DNA from: Vitreoscilla sp. | GTDB taxonomy: Bacteria > Pseudomonadota > Gammaproteobacteria > Burkholderiales > Burkholderiaceae | Reading direction: 5' to 3' | Assembly (NCBI GenBank): GCA_014378125.1 | Contig: JACMOG010000075.1 | Location: 1 to 6,206, forward strand | Length of the DNA: 6,206 bases | Part shown: positions 4,016 to 6,206 of the stretch, piece after piece | Numbering within the stretch: the first letter of the stretch is position 1 | Layout of the letters: every line of letters starts with the position of its first letter | Made by a program: the position numbers and the translations under genes | Notes under the pieces: model-generated | Seen by the model: only the letters and a program-made list of their open reading frames with translations | Databases searched by the model: none | What the model was told of the DNA's origin: nothing

Positions 4016-6206
4016 ATGAAGAACCGCAATGCAGCCGGGCGCGTCGACGCCGGGCATCGCCGCGCCGGCTTCCGGCGACTACCCGTGGCGGAGGGCTGCG
4101 TGTTGCTCATGCTGGGGCTCGCCGGCTCGGCGCATGGCCAGGCGGCGGTGGCCGCCAGGCCGGCCGCCTCCGCGGCCTCGGCCGCCGACGCGCAGGAGCA
4201 GCAGGTGGTGGTCACCGGCATCCGGCGCGGCATCGAGGACGCGATCGCCACCAAGAAGAACGCCACGTCCATCGTCGAGGCGATCTCGTCGGAGGACATC
4301 GGAAAACTGCCGGACAACACCGTGGCCGAGTCGCTGGCGCGCCTCACCGGCGTGGCCACGCAGCGCAACAAGGCCAATGGCAAGGCCACCGACATCAGTG
4401 TGCGCGGCATGTCGCCCAGCTTCAACGGCTCGCTGCTGAATGGCCGCGAGCAGGCGTCCACCAGCGACACGCGCAGCCCCGAGTTCGACCTGTTTCCCGC
4501 CGAGCTCACCGGCTCGGTACTGGTCTACAAGACGCCCGACGCCAACCTGATGGCGCAGGGCCTGGCCTCGACGATCGACCTGCACACCCTGCGCCCGCTG
4601 GACTTCCCGGGGCGCGTGGTGGTGGCCAACTACAAGCGCGAACGCATCGGCGTCGACACGGGCGCGGACGTCGGCTCCGGACACCGCGCCACGCTATCCA
4701 TCGTCGACCAGTTCTTCGACCACACGCTGGGCGTCTCGCTGGGCCTCACCAGCTTCAAGGAAGACAACGGCAGCGAGCTCACGTTCGACAACTGGGGCGG
4801 CGGCACGGCCACGCTCGATTTCAACGGCGCCAGTGCGATCGTGCCGGCCGGCTTCCTGTACGACACGCAGCACCGCAAGAGCCAGCGCGACGGCCTGTCG
4901 CTGACCGTGCAGTGGAAGCCCAACGACAAGTTCAAGACCACCACCGACATCTTCTGGTCGCGCGGTAGCGAGTCCACCAAGAAGACCGGCCTCGAAGGGG
5001 CCATCGCGTATGGCACGGGTCCCTACGATCCCAACGGCGCGCTCACCAATGCGGTCGTCGTCGACGGCGTGGCCACCAGCGGCACCCTCAGCAACTACAA
5101 GGGCGACGTCCGCAACCACATGTACTCGGACAAGGACCACTTCCTGTCGCTAGGCTGGAACGGCGATGTCCGGCTGTCCGATTCGTGGCACGTCGAGGCC
5201 GACCTGTCGCACTCGCGCGGCGTCAAGGCGCTGAGCAACTACGAGACCACCGCAGGCCAGCCGGGCAACACGCCGGCCGACCAGCTCGGCTCGATCTCGT
5301 GGACGGGCTTCAACGGCAGCAACTTCTCGCAGGTGAAGTACACGCCCAGCCTCAACTACGCCGACCGCAGCGTGGCGGTGCTCACCGACGTCGATGGCTG
5401 GGGCGGGGGTCCCGCCACCCCGCAGGCCGGCTACGTGTCGCTGCCCAACATCTCCGACAACCTCAACGCGGTGCGCCTGGCCTCGCACAACGACTTCACC
5501 TGGGGTCCCGTGGTGGGCACGCACCTGGGCGTCAACTTCTCCAACCGCCAGAAGTCGCGCACCGGCGAGGAGGGCCGGCTGTCCATCCTGAGCGACGACG
5601 GCTACGCCAGCGTCACGATGCCCGGCTCGGGCGTGCAGGAGGCGGGCGCCTCCGGCATCCTGGTGGCGTCGTTCGACCCCACCGGCACGCTGGGCACCAT
5701 CTACGGCCTCAACCGCTGGGTGGACGCCACCGTCCTGTCGCGCAACTGGGAGGTCAAGGAAAAGGTGTCCACGCTGTACGGCCAGGCCGACCTCGAGGGC
5801 GAACTGGGTCCGGTGTCCTACATCGGCAACATCGGCATGCAGCTGGTGCACACGAACCAGGGTTCCAGCGGCAACCAGATCGACCTGGCCCATTGCCTGG
5901 GGCACGAGGTGACCACCTGCTCCTACGTGGAGCGTTCCGACGGCACCAGCTACAACAACTGGTTGCCCAACCTGAACCTGGCGTTCGACCTGGGGCACGA
6001 CCAGAAGCTGCGCCTGGGCGCCGGCAAGCAGATGTCGCGGCCCGACCTGGACAACCTCAAGGCCGGCCCCGACTTCGACGTCGAGTCCGCCACGAACCTG
6101 GAGCCGGCGCTCACCGGCCACGCCGGCAACCCGAAGCTGAAGCCCTACGCGGCGCGCTCGGTGGACCTGTCGTACGAGAAGTACTTCGGCAACCACGGCT
6201 ACGTGA
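4016..6206 (+). CDS. TonB-dependent outer-membrane receptor (3' end beyond window)
   Basis: Outer-membrane active transporter that imports a ligand using TonB-ExbB-ExbD energy; the ligand is unknown. 730 codons are visible and the frame is open at the window edge; family members usually have about 850-1000 residues, so the last barrel strands are missing. A long basic N-region is followed by a hydrophobic core (29-37) and a likely signal-peptidase site AHG|QA after residue 41. A TonB-box-like QQVVVTGIR is at 62-70. The plug domain (about 84-195) shows IVEAISSEDIGKLPDNTVAESL (86-107), DISVRGM (126-132), LLNGRE (140-145), LFPAEL (159-164) and VYKTPDANLMAQGLASTIDL (170-189). These are hallmarks of the Xanthomonas/Caulobacter-type receptor subfamily often tied to carbohydrate or plant-polymer uptake. 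The barrel includes the subfamily signatures MSRPDL (673-678) and GNPKLKPY (704-711). C627 and C635 are the only cysteines I see after the signal peptide and may form a loop disulphide. The divergent two-component system is a plausible regulator. Confidence 0.95.
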   Translation, partial: MKNRNAAGRVDAGHRRAGFRRLPVAEGCVLLMLGLAGSAHGQAAVAARPAASAASAADAQEQQVVVTGIRRGIEDAIATKKNATSIVEAISSEDIGKLPDNTVAESLARLTGVATQRNKANGKATDISVRGMSPSFNGSLLNGREQASTSDTRSPEFDLFPAELTGSVLVYKTPDANLMAQGLASTIDLHTLRPLDFPGRVVVANYKRERIGVDTGADVGSGHRATLSIVDQFFDHTLGVSLGLTSFKEDNGSELTFDNWGGGTATLDFNGASAIVPAGFLYDTQHRKSQRDGLSLTVQWKPNDKFKTTTDIFWSRGSESTKKTGLEGAIAYGTGPYDPNGALTNAVVVDGVATSGTLSNYKGDVRNHMYSDKDHFLSLGWNGDVRLSDSWHVEADLSHSRGVKALSNYETTAGQPGNTPADQLGSISWTGFNGSNFSQVKYTPSLNYADRSVAVLTDVDGWGGGPATPQAGYVSLPNISDNLNAVRLASHNDFTWGPVVGTHLGVNFSNRQKSRTGEEGRLSILSDDGYASVTMPGSGVQEAGASGILVASFDPTGTLGTIYGLNRWVDATVLSRNWEVKEKVSTLYGQADLEGELGPVSYIGNIGMQLVHTNQGSSGNQIDLAHCLGHEVTTCSYVERSDGTSYNNWLPNLNLAFDLGHDQKLRLGAGKQMSRPDLDNLKAGPDFDVESATNLEPALTGHAGNPKLKPYAARSVDLSYEKYFGNHGYV

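Noticed and set aside
5150..6196. Long minus-strand frame antisense to the TonB receptor
   Set aside because: Shadow frame in G/C-rich coding DNA; the plus strand carries clear receptor plug and barrel motifs throughout.

Overview
The window is G+C-rich proteobacterial chromosome: third codon positions are strongly G/C-biased, so the real genes have long shadow frames. It holds four protein-coding genes, one of them cut by the window end. A TonB-dependent receptor of the Xanthomonas/Caulobacter type beside a QseBC/PmrAB-like two-component system, plus a GTCAGGCACC-type intergenic hairpin, suggests a beta- or gammaproteobacterium with many TonB receptors. An Oxalobacteraceae (Massilia-like) or Xanthomonadaceae host is my best guess. 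This is inferred from gene types and not proven.

Layout. Positions 1-337 contain no gene I can defend. They hold a 19-nt inverted repeat (69-148) and a 15-nt tandem array (172-260, plus a degenerate unit at 264-278). Positions 338-1549 (+) encode a class I/II PLP-dependent aminotransferase. Its last twelve codons and stop lie inside a 20-bp-stem hairpin (1510-1553) placed between convergent genes. Positions 1616-3650 (-) are a two-gene operon: a response regulator (start at 3650) followed by a histidine kinase, overlapping by 11 nt. Positions 3651-4015 are a divergent intergenic region rich in symmetry. It holds an 11-bp-period direct repeat of the kind bound by OmpR/PhoB-family regulators, a stem-loop, and a ~60-bp interrupted palindrome around a plausible sigma-70 promoter. 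Positions 4016-6206 (+) encode a TonB-dependent outer-membrane receptor whose 3' end lies beyond the window.

Working model (inference): the sensor kinase detects a periplasmic or envelope signal and phosphorylates the regulator. The regulator may bind the CTTCAG-N5-CTTCAG site between the two divergent promoters, affecting its own operon, the receptor gene, or both. A second factor may act at the large palindrome over the receptor promoter. The aminotransferase has no evident functional link to these genes. I see no clearly new multi-gene system; the most interesting signals are the regulatory symmetries and the hairpin that supplies the end of a gene.
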